Shown one piece after another: positions 26,459-35,267 of a stretch of DNA of 64,000 nucleotides. Below the pieces are notes generated by a model. It was not told the DNA's origin, searched no databases, and was given only the letters and a program-made list of their open reading frames with translations. The DNA is from Bacteroidota bacterium. Lineage in GTDB: Bacteria; Bacteroidota; Bacteroidia; Chitinophagales; Saprospiraceae. The stretch spans positions 26,882 through 90,881 of the forward strand of contig CAUJDW010000149.1 of the NCBI GenBank assembly GCA_963169455.1. The letters are read 5' to 3'. The position numbers and the translations under genes are program-made. Numbering within the stretch: the stretch's first letter is position 1; each line of letters begins with the position of its first letter.

Positions 26459-28138
26459 TTATTCTCCGGCAGGGGCTCTCCGGAAAAAAACGAAGCCATT
26501 CTTTCTGCCTATTTCCTTCAGTGCGCTGTTCTGCGCCAGCTCCGGAGCCCGGTGTACCTTTGTCACAATGTACGCCGGTTTGTCGATAGGGCCGTAGAGC
26601 AGGTTGTTGATGCAACCCATATCGGTAAAACAGGCCTGCCCTGCACGCTGGGGCTTTCCGTAAAACAGATGCGCATAGGACTTGTAGCCGAATGCGGCCA
26701 GGTGGCAATCTTCCTTTGATTTTTCCTTAAAAAATTCAATCGCTGCACGCTGGGAGTACCCCTCGATACGGCCTGCGAATGAGAAGAGCGACCACATCAC
26801 GAAGATGGCTACTCCGCCATAAATCAAGCGGAAGCCGGCTGCCGGTTTCCCTTTTCGCATCAGGAAAAAAAATGCGCCGATCAGGATGGCCAGAAACAGG
26901 CCGGGCAGCATCTCCAGGCCCGTCCAGTGCACCCCGGCTTCCAGGTTGCCCTGTGCGAATGGGTCTTTGAAAACAGGCCTGAGCACTTCCGCCTGCATGC
27001 CCAGAATGGGCAGGGCAATGGTGGCCAGCACGAAAATGCCGCCGACAGCCCAGAAACCAAAGCGCATCCAGCCATTGAAGCGGATGCTCCCGTCCAGGAG
27101 CTTCTCCATGCTCAGCGCGGCCAGGTAGGTGAGCGGGAAATAGCAGAGCGAGGAATAGTGGACGATCTTGGACTGCACGATGCTGAACAGGATGAGGACG
27201 GCCCAGAAGAGATACTTCATCCAGCGGCGGAAATCCTTTTCGTGGGGCTTGTCGCCGCCGGGCAAGTGGAAAAAGGCCCTGATGGCGAAGATGGAAGCGG
27301 GGAAGCAGCCCACGAGCAACACGGCGAAATGATAGCCCGGGAAGCCTTTATGCCCGGCATCAGGGGTGCTGAAGAGCCGGTACTGGTACTGGAAGAACTC
27401 GATGACAAATGCCGGCCCGTTGGACAGCACCTCGGCTCCGAACCAACTGGAGGTGACCAGAAATGCCACGAGGGTAAAAAACAGGAACTGGGGTACGCTG
27501 ACGTAAAGGCGAAACCGCTGGTACACCCAGTAAACACCCATACACAACACCACGATGATAAAAGCTGCCTGCCCCTTGGTGAGCATGGCCAGCCCGATCC
27601 AGAACCCGCTCAGGGCCAAATATCGCCATGGGCCGTGCGGCAGGGTAATGCCTTCGAATCCTTCTTTTTTCCAGTAAAAAAGGATGAACTGGTACAGGCC
27701 CAGGAAAATGAACAGGTTGAACCAGGGGTCTATAATGCCCGATTTGAAATACAGGAATGGCAGCACGGAGCCGAAGTAGGCGCCTGCCCATAACATGCCA
27801 AATCGGGCGCCCTTCAGGCGCTGGCCGATGCGGAAGAGCAGGGCCAGTGTCAGGGCCCCGCAAATGGCGTTGGGAAAACGGGCGGCGAATTCGCCGGCCC
27901 CCAGCAGTTTCATGGATGCGGCCTGCAGCCAGAAAAACAGGGGCGGTTTCTGGTAGAAGGGCTCAAAATTCACATAAACCCGGGTGTAGTCCTTCAAAAT
28001 GAGCATCTCCCTGCTGATCTCCGCAAAGTTGATCTCGTCCCAGTCGAAAAGGTGAACACCGCCCAGGAAAGGAATGAAAAACAGGGCGCCAAGGAAGGCG
28101 AACAAGAGGGTGTACCGGCTGCGCAAATCCTGCCACAT
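26459..28138 (-). CDS. Membrane glycosyltransferase, GT39/ArnT-like
   Basis: 559 aa from the ATG at 28138 (MWQDLRSRYTLLFAFLGALF); farther upstream sequence overlaps the next gene. About twelve transmembrane helices. The first extracytoplasmic loop has the acidic pair Asp34-Glu35 in FDWDEINFAEISREML, the catalytic signature of the GT-C transferases that use polyprenyl-phosphate sugars (GT39/GT83). The following FYQKPPLFFWLQA segment is also typical. The C-terminal ~110 residues form a soluble domain. It should transfer a sugar from a lipid carrier to lipid A, a lipid or a protein in the periplasm; the acceptor is unknown. Confidence 0.88.
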   Translation of the reverse strand: MWQDLRSRYTLLFAFLGALFFIPFLGGVHLFDWDEINFAEISREMLILKDYTRVYVNFEPFYQKPPLFFWLQAASMKLLGAGEFAARFPNAICGALTLALLFRIGQRLKGARFGMLWAGAYFGSVLPFLYFKSGIIDPWFNLFIFLGLYQFILFYWKKEGFEGITLPHGPWRYLALSGFWIGLAMLTKGQAAFIIVVLCMGVYWVYQRFRLYVSVPQFLFFTLVAFLVTSSWFGAEVLSNGPAFVIEFFQYQYRLFSTPDAGHKGFPGYHFAVLLVGCFPASIFAIRAFFHLPGGDKPHEKDFRRWMKYLFWAVLILFSIVQSKIVHYSSLCYFPLTYLAALSMEKLLDGSIRFNGWMRFGFWAVGGIFVLATIALPILGMQAEVLRPVFKDPFAQGNLEAGVHWTGLEMLPGLFLAILIGAFFFLMRKGKPAAGFRLIYGGVAIFVMWSLFSFAGRIEGYSQRAAIEFFKEKSKEDCHLAAFGYKSYAHLFYGKPQRAGQACFTDMGCINNLLYGPIDKPAYIVTKVHRAPELAQNSALKEIGRKNGFVFFRRAPAGE

Positions 28139-28163
28139 AAAACGAACGGCCTTTGTTGTAGGG

Positions 28164-28171
28164 CAAAGATA
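28164..28171 (-). promoter_or_regulatory. Candidate -7 promoter element for the GT39-like gene
   Basis: The minus strand reads TATCTTTG, matching TAnnTTTG, 26 bases before the ATG at 28138, in the short gap after the preceding gene. No -33 TTTG is visible. Confidence 0.35.
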
Positions 28172-28176
28172 GGAGT

Positions 28177-28764
28177 TTAATACATCCAGGGGGACTTTTG
28201 ACGGAATTCCTCCAGCAGCCTGCTGCGCCAGTTGCTCAGAGGGATTTGTTTTCCATTGCATTCGATCGACAGGATATCCAGCACCTCGTAGGTCTGCCGG
28301 CTGTCGCTCCAGCGATACCGGACGCGGAGGGTCGCCGGGTCGCGCGAGCCGTTGTTGTCGAAGTCGTGCTGCGGGTATTCGACGTGGATGTAGACCAGGT
28401 CGGGCGTGGGCTGGCCGGGCTGGGGGATGGATTTTTCAAAAAAGCCGAAAAAGTTGTTGACTTCTTCGTAGTTGGCGCCCCGTTTCCGGTAAACGGTGCC
28501 GGTGCACCCGCCTGACCCACAGTGGTTGGGCGATTGGATCTCCAGGAAAAACAGTTGATCGGGTGCAGCGCCGGGGCTAAGGGAAATGAAATTGAATTTG
28601 CACTGGTTGCAGGGAAATTCTGCGTTATAGTTGGCCGGCTGCCCTTTCTGGGCCGTGCACAACCCCAGCTTTTCCGCCAGCTGCACCTCCAGGCGGCCTT
28701 GCTGCGCCATTCCACTCGTCAATGCCGCGAATACTGAAAATGCGATCCCGATCAATTGCCTCAT
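28177..28764 (-). CDS. Exported cysteine-containing protein of unknown function
   Basis: 195 aa from the ATG at 28764 (MRQLIGIAFSVFAALTSGMA); an in-frame ATG at 28779 would add five basic residues and is equally possible. A signal peptide is followed by a mature domain with two paired-cysteine segments (PCNQC and NHCGSGGCTG) and beta-rich sequence (LVYIHVEYPQHDFDNNGSRD). The D/N-rich part could bind calcium. I recognise no family. It is upstream of the GT39-like gene in the same direction, with 38 bases between them. Confidence 0.75.
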   Translation of the reverse strand: MRQLIGIAFSVFAALTSGMAQQGRLEVQLAEKLGLCTAQKGQPANYNAEFPCNQCKFNFISLSPGAAPDQLFFLEIQSPNHCGSGGCTGTVYRKRGANYEEVNNFFGFFEKSIPQPGQPTPDLVYIHVEYPQHDFDNNGSRDPATLRVRYRWSDSRQTYEVLDILSIECNGKQIPLSNWRSRLLEEFRQKSPWMY

Positions 28765-29076
28765 TGCTCTCCTGGACAAAAGTTAATGGTTGTTTTTCAA
28801 GGGTAGATTGCCTTTTATAAGCCCGGCCTCGCCGCCTTTGCCTGATAGGCTTCGGCAGCTCGGGAAGGGGTCGCCGGCTTGTTTGGCTGGGCCTAACTGG
28901 AGATGTCCTCTGTAATTGGGTGTGCAGATATCTGGCAGCAAAGATACCAGATGCCGGGAAAAGCCGCCATCTTTTTGCCAAATTTAATTTTCCCCGCTTT
29001 CGTTTGACGCTCCTTTGCAGCCCTGGCTGAAGCGGGAGCCTCCGGCTTTTGGGGAATTATGGTGTTTCCTTTCTGC
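28765..29076. other. Intergenic stretch without a supported gene
   Basis: Roughly 310 bases. No open frame here is convincing. It contains TATCTTTG on the minus strand (28939-28946), centred inside a 6-bp inverted repeat (ATCTGG at 28930-28935 and CCAGAT at 28947-28952). That could be a promoter with an overlapping operator for the exported cysteine-containing gene. No tRNA or clear terminator was found. Confidence 0.5.
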
Positions 29077-29478
29077 TCAGTTGTCTTCGAAGTCGAAGTC
29101 CTCCATGTCCATATCCTCGAAGTCTTCATCATCGCTGTCGTACTCGCCTTCCATGGTGTCGACTACGGCGGTCAGGACGGAGTATTCGAAAAAGCGCTCG
29201 AAGAGCTCCCAGTCCAGGGGCTGGGGCCAGGTGCTCTCATCGGCGCACCAGTCTTCCAGCAGGTAGGAGAGAAATTCCTCACAATTTTCCCGGACCCATT
29301 CCAGTGATTCTTCAACAGAGTCAAAATCCGGAATGAGGAAAACATCCTGGCTGTCGTGCTTGTCCAGCTCTTCGTAGCTGGCCGGGTCATCGGGGAAGAT
29401 AGCGTTGACCCAATCGATCAGCGCCGGCTTCGGGCGGGTGATCAGGGCATTCCGGTTGATGGTGAAGAAGTCATTCAT
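29077..29478 (-). CDS. Acidic cytoplasmic protein of unknown function
   Basis: 133 aa. The first ~105 residues look like a compact folded domain (LITRPKPALIDWVNAIFPDD, then ESLEWVRENCEEFLSYLLED and WPQPLDWELFERFFEYS). The last ~22 residues are a run of D, E, F and M. There is no signal peptide or membrane helix. Similar small proteins with aromatic helices and acidic tails occur in Bacteroidota, but I cannot name a family. It is monocistronic and has a TAccTTTG -7-like element 26 bases upstream. Confidence 0.75.
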   Translation of the reverse strand: MNDFFTINRNALITRPKPALIDWVNAIFPDDPASYEELDKHDSQDVFLIPDFDSVEESLEWVRENCEEFLSYLLEDWCADESTWPQPLDWELFERFFEYSVLTAVVDTMEGEYDSDDEDFEDMDMEDFDFEDN

Positions 29479-29503
29479 GGTATTTCATTAGTAGGTACAC
29501 CGC

Positions 29504-29511
29504 CAAAGGTA
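29504..29511 (-). promoter_or_regulatory. Candidate -7 promoter element for the acidic protein gene
   Basis: The minus strand reads TACCTTTG, matching TAnnTTTG, 26 bases upstream of the ATG at 29478. No -33 element at the expected distance. Confidence 0.35.
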
Positions 29512-29603
29512 GGGTTTGCCCGGGAAATTTGGTGCAGTTTTTTGACTTTTTCGCAGCAGGGCGGGCCTGGAGCCTGAGCCCGAAGGATTTTTTAAAAAAA
29601 CCC

Positions 29604-29777
29604 TCAGGCCGCCCGCCTGATCCGGAAAGGCGCCGCAGCAAACCACAGCAGCATTCCGGCAGCCATGAGCACTTTATTGGCCTGCATGGAAATGGCCCCG
29701 TAAAACAGCAGCACCGATGGAACGAGCGTCAGGGCAAGGCCGGTGAATGCCAGGATGCCGGAGATAATTCTTTTCAT
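29604..29777 (-). CDS. 57-aa membrane protein coupled to the NCS1-like permease
   Basis: 57 aa from the ATG at 29777 (MKRIISGILAFTGLALTLVP). Two predicted transmembrane helices (about 5-25 and 32-50) and a short basic tail (RIRRAA). The start overlaps the stop of the permease by four bases (ATGA, 29774-29777), which supports coupled translation and argues that this is a real gene. It may be a small transporter subunit or stabiliser; no family is recognised. It is the last gene of the rhamnose/lactate operon. Confidence 0.72.
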   Translation of the reverse strand: MKRIISGILAFTGLALTLVPSVLLFYGAISMQANKVLMAAGMLLWFAAAPFRIRRAA

Positions 29778-31186
29778 GCCGGTTTGGTTTTTAATTGTCC
29801 GTAGGAATTTTGAATAAAATAACTCAACCCGGTGTACAGCGCCACGGCGACGAACCAGCCGGGCAACCCCAGGAAGAACACTTCGAGCCCGAACCACAGG
29901 TTGATGAACAGGCAGGCTGCCAGGGTAAGGACCCAGGCGCCGGCTGCCGCCCAGTTGGCCTTCAGCCCGGCTTTTTCAGCAAAATCGCTTTTCAGGCCGA
30001 GTTTCGGCAGCAGGTAATAGTCGATGAAGATGACCGCTCCCATGGGCATGAGCAACAGGCCGTACAGGGCCACGAAATCGAGCAACCGCATCACCAGGGC
30101 GGGAAAACAGGCGGCAGTGGTGGTGATCAGCCCCACGATAAGGGTGACTTTCCAGGTTTTGGAGCGGGGCATAATAGCCTGAACGGCCAGCCCGGCCCGG
30201 TAAATGGTGGGGTTGGCGGTGGTCCAGCCGGCCACGATCACACAGGCGGCGCCGGTGATGCCGGCGGCGTAATAGGCAATGGGGCCGGGGGCGAATTCGA
30301 GGCTGTTCTGGCTCTTCTGAAGGAAAACGGCATACAATATGCCCGAAGCGATCCAGGCCAGATAATGCCCGACGAACATGCCGCCGGCGGATGTGAACCC
30401 GGATTTCCAGCTTCTGGCATACCGGAAAATGGAAAGATCGGCCATGCCGATGTGCATGGCCATATTGCAAAACCAGGCGAAAAACATCACGTGCCAGAAG
30501 CTGAATTTGGATTGCCCTGCCAATGGCGCGCCCGGCCATATTTTCGTTTCCGCCGCATGCCAGAAATCGCCGGGGCTGTTTACTCCAAGCTCGGGCAATA
30601 CGGCTATGGCGGCCGCCAGAAATACCAGGATCATCCAGGGGGCGGCGATGTTGGCAAAGCGGGAAACCTGCTCATAGCCCAGGGTCGCGACAATGGTCGT
30701 CGCCATGCCGACGGCCAGCACGATCAGCACCCAGGCCAGGTTGGTGGGCAGCCAGTCCGTCAGCCTGGCCATCGGTATGTCGAAGGGTATGCCGACGGCA
30801 GTGGCGGAAACCGCGATCATCGAACCGGCCAGGAAGCAGAACATCAGCGCGTTGACCAGGTTGTAAACGAGCGTAAGCTGCTTGCCGCATATCTTCTCCA
30901 GCTTGTAGTAAAGCGTGATCCGCTCCTTCACGGCAATGGGGGCGCATAAAAAGGCCCAGCTGAGCACCGCCAGCAGGTTGCCGGCCAGCAGCCCGAAAAC
31001 CAGGGCCCCGGCGCTGGCTCCGTGGGCGACAAAGAGGGGCCCGATCACGAATTCCGTACCTGCCGTGTGCTCGCCGGCGTACATGCCCAGAAAACTCCGC
31101 CAGCTCTTGAGTTTTGATTCCGGAACCGGCTCCCTTTCATATTCCTGAACGCTTTCCAGCCTCGCGGCCAACTTGCCTGCTATCAT
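29774..31186 (-). CDS. NCS1/cytosine-permease-like transporter of the rhamnose operon
   Basis: 470 aa with about twelve transmembrane helices. N-terminal segments (SWRSFLGMYAGEHTAGTEFVIGP split by a short loop, then GLLAGNLLAVLSWAFLCAPIAV) and WFCNMAMHIGMADLSIFRYA resemble the nucleobase:cation symporter-1 fold. The position inside the rhamnose/lactate operon, 17 bases after lutC, suggests that it imports L-rhamnose or a related metabolite rather than a nucleobase. That is inference from context. No other transporter candidate for the pathway is present in the window. Confidence 0.82.
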   Translation of the reverse strand: MIAGKLAARLESVQEYEREPVPESKLKSWRSFLGMYAGEHTAGTEFVIGPLFVAHGASAGALVFGLLAGNLLAVLSWAFLCAPIAVKERITLYYKLEKICGKQLTLVYNLVNALMFCFLAGSMIAVSATAVGIPFDIPMARLTDWLPTNLAWVLIVLAVGMATTIVATLGYEQVSRFANIAAPWMILVFLAAAIAVLPELGVNSPGDFWHAAETKIWPGAPLAGQSKFSFWHVMFFAWFCNMAMHIGMADLSIFRYARSWKSGFTSAGGMFVGHYLAWIASGILYAVFLQKSQNSLEFAPGPIAYYAAGITGAACVIVAGWTTANPTIYRAGLAVQAIMPRSKTWKVTLIVGLITTTAACFPALVMRLLDFVALYGLLLMPMGAVIFIDYYLLPKLGLKSDFAEKAGLKANWAAAGAWVLTLAACLFINLWFGLEVFFLGLPGWFVAVALYTGLSYFIQNSYGQLKTKPA

Positions 31187-31203
31187 AGGGTTGGTTTTTT
31201 CTT

Positions 31204-31788
31204 TTATTTCCTGAACTGCCCGAGGATTACTGTCAGGCTCCTGGCGCCCTGGGCTCCGATGACCAGTGATTGTTCGATATCTGCCGTTTTGGAAGGGCCG
31301 GCGATGAACAGCCCGAAGCCGGTGGCGTCCACCTGTATCCGCCGGTAGGCTTCATGCATGTTCGCGACGATGGCGGCCGGGTTTAACAGGACGGCCAGGT
31401 GCTGGGTGATGAATGGCAGCACCCGCTGCCCGCAGTCCTGCTCGCTAACCCAGAGGGCGCCGTTTTCCGCAACGCCGAGCTGCGCGGCGATCACGGCGAG
31501 ATCGACAGCCTCCAGTTTCGCCGGCGATTCCAGCGCCGCCAGGCCGATATTCCCCGCTGCGGCCGGCAGGGGAGAGGCGATGTTCTCTGCGGCAGGGAAA
31601 AGCTGCTTTATCAATTCGGCAAGGCCGGCATCGGGGGTTGCCTGAATTACCTGCCCGCCGCCCGATTCCACCATGTTGATAAAAGCGGGCAACAGCTCGC
31701 CTTTTGCTGCGAAGGGGGGGATTTGAGGCAGAGGAGCCTCCTCGGGCTTGTTCCGCCGTATAGCTGCAAGAATCTTGTCTCTGCTCAT
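31204..31788 (-). CDS. lutC: Lactate utilization protein C (LUD domain)
   Basis: 194 aa from the ATG at 31788 (MSRDKILAAIRRNKPEEAPL). Matches LutC/YkgG: an N-terminal helix, then a LUD domain with LAVIAAQLGVAENGALWVSE, VLPFITQHLAVLLNPAAIVA and the C-terminal GPSKTADIEQSLVIGAQGAR signature. It works with LutA and LutB as the iron-sulfur L-lactate dehydrogenase complex that oxidises lactate to pyruvate. It overlaps lutB by four bases. Confidence 0.93.
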   Translation of the reverse strand: MSRDKILAAIRRNKPEEAPLPQIPPFAAKGELLPAFINMVESGGGQVIQATPDAGLAELIKQLFPAAENIASPLPAAAGNIGLAALESPAKLEAVDLAVIAAQLGVAENGALWVSEQDCGQRVLPFITQHLAVLLNPAAIVANMHEAYRRIQVDATGFGLFIAGPSKTADIEQSLVIGAQGARSLTVILGQFRK

Positions 31789-33155
31789 GGCCTGGCCCTG
31801 TTTTTCTGGTACCATTCTTTGAAACTGTATTCCGGGGCTTCGGGCAATTCCCGCCCTTTGCCCCATTCGTTGAAGCGGTTATAGAGCACGGCCCGCGGCA
31901 GTATGCGCAGCGCCCGCCGGGCCAGTTTGCCGAGAGCGCCGTACCAGCCCGGGCGGGCCATTATCCAGCCCGCCAGCTGCATGCTCCGCCTCTTCACCGC
32001 CGGCAGGCGCCCCTGCCCGGCTATGGCCTGCCGCCAGCGGTACAGTTGTTCGTGGATGTTGATCTTCACCGGGCATACGTCAGAACAGGAGCCGCAAAGC
32101 GTGGATGCGAATGGCAGCCCGCTGTAGGCTTTCAGGTTTATGCCGGGCGTCAGGATGGAGCCTATGGGGCCGGGAATGGTGTAGCCGTAGCTGTGCCCTC
32201 CGCTGCGCCGGTATATGGGGCAGGTATTCATGCAGGCGCCGCAGCGGATGCACTTCAGGGCGTTGCGGAAGTCCTTCCTGCCCAGCTGCGCCGTGCGGCC
32301 GTTGTCGACGATGACGATGTGCATCTCCCCGCCGGCTCTGGGGCGGTGGTAGTGGGAAGTGTAGATCGTGATGGGCTGCCCCGTAGCGCTTCGGGCCAGG
32401 AGCCGGGTAAAAATGCCCAGGTGCTCGGCCCTTGGGATGATTTTTTCAATGCCCATGCAATGTATCTGAACCGGAGCCAGGTGGGCGCCCATATCCGCAT
32501 TGCCTTCATTGGTGCAGACGACAACGCCCCCGGTTTCGGCAATGGCGAAATTGACGCCCGTGAGGGCTGCCCCGGCAGCCAGGAATTTCTGCCTCAGGTG
32601 CCCGCGGGCCGCTTCCGTCAGGTATTTGGGGTCGGTGGCGCCTTTTTCGGTCTGAAGCTTCTCGTGAAACAACTGCCCTACCTCTTCTTTCTTCAGATGG
32701 ATAGCCGGCATGACGATGTGGCTCGGCGGCTCCTCCTTCAATTGTATGATCCTTTCACCCAGGTCGGTGTCTACAACCTCGATGCCCCGCGCAGCCAGGT
32801 ATTCATTCAGCCCGCATTCTTCCGTCAGCATGGATTTGCTCTTGACGAGCCGCTGCACCGAGCGCCTGGCCAGGATGCCGTGTACGATCCTGTTGTGTTC
32901 CGCCGCGTCGGCCGCCCAGTGCACCTGCACGCCGTTCTGCAGGGCCCTGGCCTCGAATTGCTCCAGGTATTCATCGAGCTTTGACAGCGCGTTGTCCTTA
33001 ACCTGAGAAGCCAGTTCCCGAAGTGCTTCCCATTCGCCGACCTCCCGGGATGCCTTGTCTCTTTTGGAGCGGACGAACCAGAGTGCTTCGTCGTGCCATT
33101 GCGCCCGCTCTTCGTTGCGCAGGAAGTCGGCGGCCTTTTGCCCGTGCTGGTTCAT
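31785..33155 (-). CDS. lutB: Lactate utilization iron-sulfur protein B
   Basis: 456 aa from the ATG at 33155 (MNQHGQKAADFLRNEERAQW). The N-terminal two thirds are a LUD domain (AAGAALTGVNFAIAETGGVV, then GIEKIIPRAEHLGIF). A ferredoxin-like segment carries two 4Fe-4S cluster motifs, CIRCGACMNTCP and CGSCSDVCPVK. The C-terminal helical part ends in EYSFKEWYQKNRARP. It is the electron-transfer subunit of the LutABC lactate oxidation complex. ATGA overlaps with lutA upstream and lutC downstream indicate a coupled operon. Confidence 0.95.
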   Translation of the reverse strand: MNQHGQKAADFLRNEERAQWHDEALWFVRSKRDKASREVGEWEALRELASQVKDNALSKLDEYLEQFEARALQNGVQVHWAADAAEHNRIVHGILARRSVQRLVKSKSMLTEECGLNEYLAARGIEVVDTDLGERIIQLKEEPPSHIVMPAIHLKKEEVGQLFHEKLQTEKGATDPKYLTEAARGHLRQKFLAAGAALTGVNFAIAETGGVVVCTNEGNADMGAHLAPVQIHCMGIEKIIPRAEHLGIFTRLLARSATGQPITIYTSHYHRPRAGGEMHIVIVDNGRTAQLGRKDFRNALKCIRCGACMNTCPIYRRSGGHSYGYTIPGPIGSILTPGINLKAYSGLPFASTLCGSCSDVCPVKINIHEQLYRWRQAIAGQGRLPAVKRRSMQLAGWIMARPGWYGALGKLARRALRILPRAVLYNRFNEWGKGRELPEAPEYSFKEWYQKNRARP

Positions 33156-33892
33156 AGCTTCGTCCCGTTTAGAATTTCTGCAATGTGTTTGACTTTTATT
33201 TTTTTCTGCTGTCTCCTGATGATGCCTTCCAGGTGCATGAGGCATGACATATCGACGGCCGTGAGCACTTCCACGCCCTTGCTTTCGTGGTCGGCGATCC
33301 GGCTTTTGCCCATCGATTCGGAAATAGCCGGTTGGTGAATGGAGAAAGTGCCGCCAAAGCCGCAGCATTCGTCGGGGCGGCTCAGTTCAACCAGCTCGAT
33401 GCCTTTCACTTGCCGGAGCAGGGTTTCCGGTTTGGAGCTGTGTTCCAGCACCCGCTCCGAGCCCGAACCCAGGCGCAGCCCCCTCAGGCCATGGCAGCTA
33501 TGGTGCAGCCCGACCCGGTAGGGGAAGTGGCTGTCGAAGGAGCTGGTTTGAAGTACATCGTGCAGGAATTCGCAGAGTTCCAGGGTATTCGCCCGGACCT
33601 TTTTCACCGCCTCGGTTTGTTCAAGGATATCGTAGTGTTTCCGGACGTGATAGGCGCAGCTTCCGGAAGGGGACACGATGAAATCGAAGCCTTTGAACAA
33701 TCCGGCGAAGTGCCTGTAGGCGGCGGCGGCGTCCTGTTCGCAGCCGGTATTGGCCATGGGTTGCCCGCAGCAGGTTTGCCCCAGGGGGTATTCCACCCGG
33801 CAGCCCAGTTTCTCCAGCAGTTCCAGCGTGGCGATGCCTACCTGCGGGTAGAATTGATCGATGTAACAGGGTATGAACAGGCCTACTTTCAC
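33152..33892 (-). CDS. lutA: Lactate utilization protein A (CCG-domain subunit)
   Basis: 246 aa. Two cysteine-rich CCG domains typical of LutA/GlpC/heterodisulfide-reductase-like subunits: GLFIPCYIDQFYPQVGIATL with GQTCCGQPMANTGC in the first half, and VGLHHSCHGLRGLRLG with SRPDECCGFGGTFSIH in the second. They bind an iron-sulfur cluster. It is the first of the three lut genes, four bases overlapping the upstream kinase gene. Placement behind rhamnose genes implies that it oxidises lactate formed from rhamnose-derived lactaldehyde. Confidence 0.94.
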   Translation of the reverse strand: MKVGLFIPCYIDQFYPQVGIATLELLEKLGCRVEYPLGQTCCGQPMANTGCEQDAAAAYRHFAGLFKGFDFIVSPSGSCAYHVRKHYDILEQTEAVKKVRANTLELCEFLHDVLQTSSFDSHFPYRVGLHHSCHGLRGLRLGSGSERVLEHSSKPETLLRQVKGIELVELSRPDECCGFGGTFSIHQPAISESMGKSRIADHESKGVEVLTAVDMSCLMHLEGIIRRQQKKIKVKHIAEILNGTKL

Positions 33893-35256
33893 GGGTGCAG
33901 GGATTTTTGTTTTTGTATCAGGGTATTTTCAGGCAGCCGCCAATGCCCGGCGGCCATGGCCGCTCCCAGGGCGGAACCCAGCGGCGTTTCCGTGCATACC
34001 AGCTCATAGCCATCCAGTTGGCGGGCCAGTAGCCGAACGAAAAGTTCATTGTCGGCAAAACCTCCGTCGATGTAAATTTTCCGGATATTGCTGTTTCCCC
34101 TGGCCAGGTGGATGGCCTTGATTTGCAATCCGGTAAGCTCTCTGATCAGTTGGTGATAGGCTTCTTCATAAGAAGAAAAGATGCCGGGATCTGTTTTTTC
34201 GCCTGATTTTGCGAGCTCAGCGCCGGGCATCCTGATGCTTTCCCAGAGGAACACCGGCTTTTTAAAACGCTCCAGCTTCCGGAGCAGCCCCTCGTCCGGC
34301 CTGACTTGCCGGTGGCTTTCGTAAGGCTTTTGGAAATGCGTGGCTAGCCGTTGCGCCCAAATTTCGTATTCGTTGCCCAGGAATAGCCGCGCCGCCCGCA
34401 CCGGCAAACCGTCGATGCGCAGGTAACTGAGGCAGTCCTGCTGCAGGCTGCTTTCGCTCAGCGCCCCGGTGCTGAAGGGGTTGAGGGTGATGCTCCAGGT
34501 GCCGGTGGAGATCAGCAGGAATGGCTCGGTATTTGACATGATATAGGGCAGCAGGGCGGCGGAACTGTCGTGGATGCCTACTCCAACCCGTAGGGCCTTT
34601 CCGCCGATAGTGGTTTCGAAGGTGGCGGCAGCAGGCAGGATCGGCGGGAACAGGCGGTTGATCCCTTCGCTGTAAACCCAGGGGTGATAATCCTTCTTCC
34701 GGAAGTCCCAAAGGCCGGTATGGCAGCCAATGCTGGTGTATTCGCTGGCCTGCCGCCCGGAGAAGAGAAAGGCGCAATACTGGGGCAGGTGCAGGGAGTG
34801 GCGGATACGGTTAAAGGTTTCCGGCTTCCCGTATTTGAGCCTGTACAGTTGCAGGCCCGAGTTGAGCATTCCCATAACCGGCGAGGCCGTCCGGGCTGCC
34901 CACTTGCCGGGCGGGCCGTATCGGGTGAAAAAATCGGCCAACACCGGTTCCGGCATCGGTTTGAGGTAATTGTAGAGGGGCGCCACGGGGTTTCCGGCCT
35001 CGTCCAGGTGCACGAGGGAAGCGCCGTAGGTTGAAAAATTGAGGAGCCTGATGTCAAATTCAGGCAGGGCCAGGGCTTCCCGGAAGGTGTTGTTCATCCA
35101 GGCTGCCAGTTGGCTAAGGTTTTCACAGGGGAAGCCGTCTTCGTCGGTGCGCTCTTCCAGGCAGGTGTATGCCCGGTAAACTTCCCGGAACTGCTCGTCG
35201 AAGAGGAAGAATTTTTTGTTGGTCTTGCCAATGTCGAAAATTGCGGCCACTTCCAT
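33889..35256 (-). CDS. FGGY carbohydrate kinase, probable L-rhamnulokinase
   Basis: 455 aa. N-terminal phosphate-1 motif FDIGKTNKKFFLFDE and second-domain motifs LLISTGTWSITLNPF and IYIDGGFADNELFVRLLARQ are those of FGGY/ASKHA sugar kinases; the HDSSAALLPYI stretch supports a rhamnulo-/fuculokinase. It phosphorylates the ketose made by the adjacent isomerase, expected to be L-rhamnulose to L-rhamnulose 1-phosphate. The cytoplasmic gene sits between the isomerase (11-base gap) and lutA (4-base overlap). Confidence 0.9.
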   Translation of the reverse strand: MEVAAIFDIGKTNKKFFLFDEQFREVYRAYTCLEERTDEDGFPCENLSQLAAWMNNTFREALALPEFDIRLLNFSTYGASLVHLDEAGNPVAPLYNYLKPMPEPVLADFFTRYGPPGKWAARTASPVMGMLNSGLQLYRLKYGKPETFNRIRHSLHLPQYCAFLFSGRQASEYTSIGCHTGLWDFRKKDYHPWVYSEGINRLFPPILPAAATFETTIGGKALRVGVGIHDSSAALLPYIMSNTEPFLLISTGTWSITLNPFSTGALSESSLQQDCLSYLRIDGLPVRAARLFLGNEYEIWAQRLATHFQKPYESHRQVRPDEGLLRKLERFKKPVFLWESIRMPGAELAKSGEKTDPGIFSSYEEAYHQLIRELTGLQIKAIHLARGNSNIRKIYIDGGFADNELFVRLLARQLDGYELVCTETPLGSALGAAMAAGHWRLPENTLIQKQKSLHP

Positions 35257-35267
35257 TGTGCTGGTAT

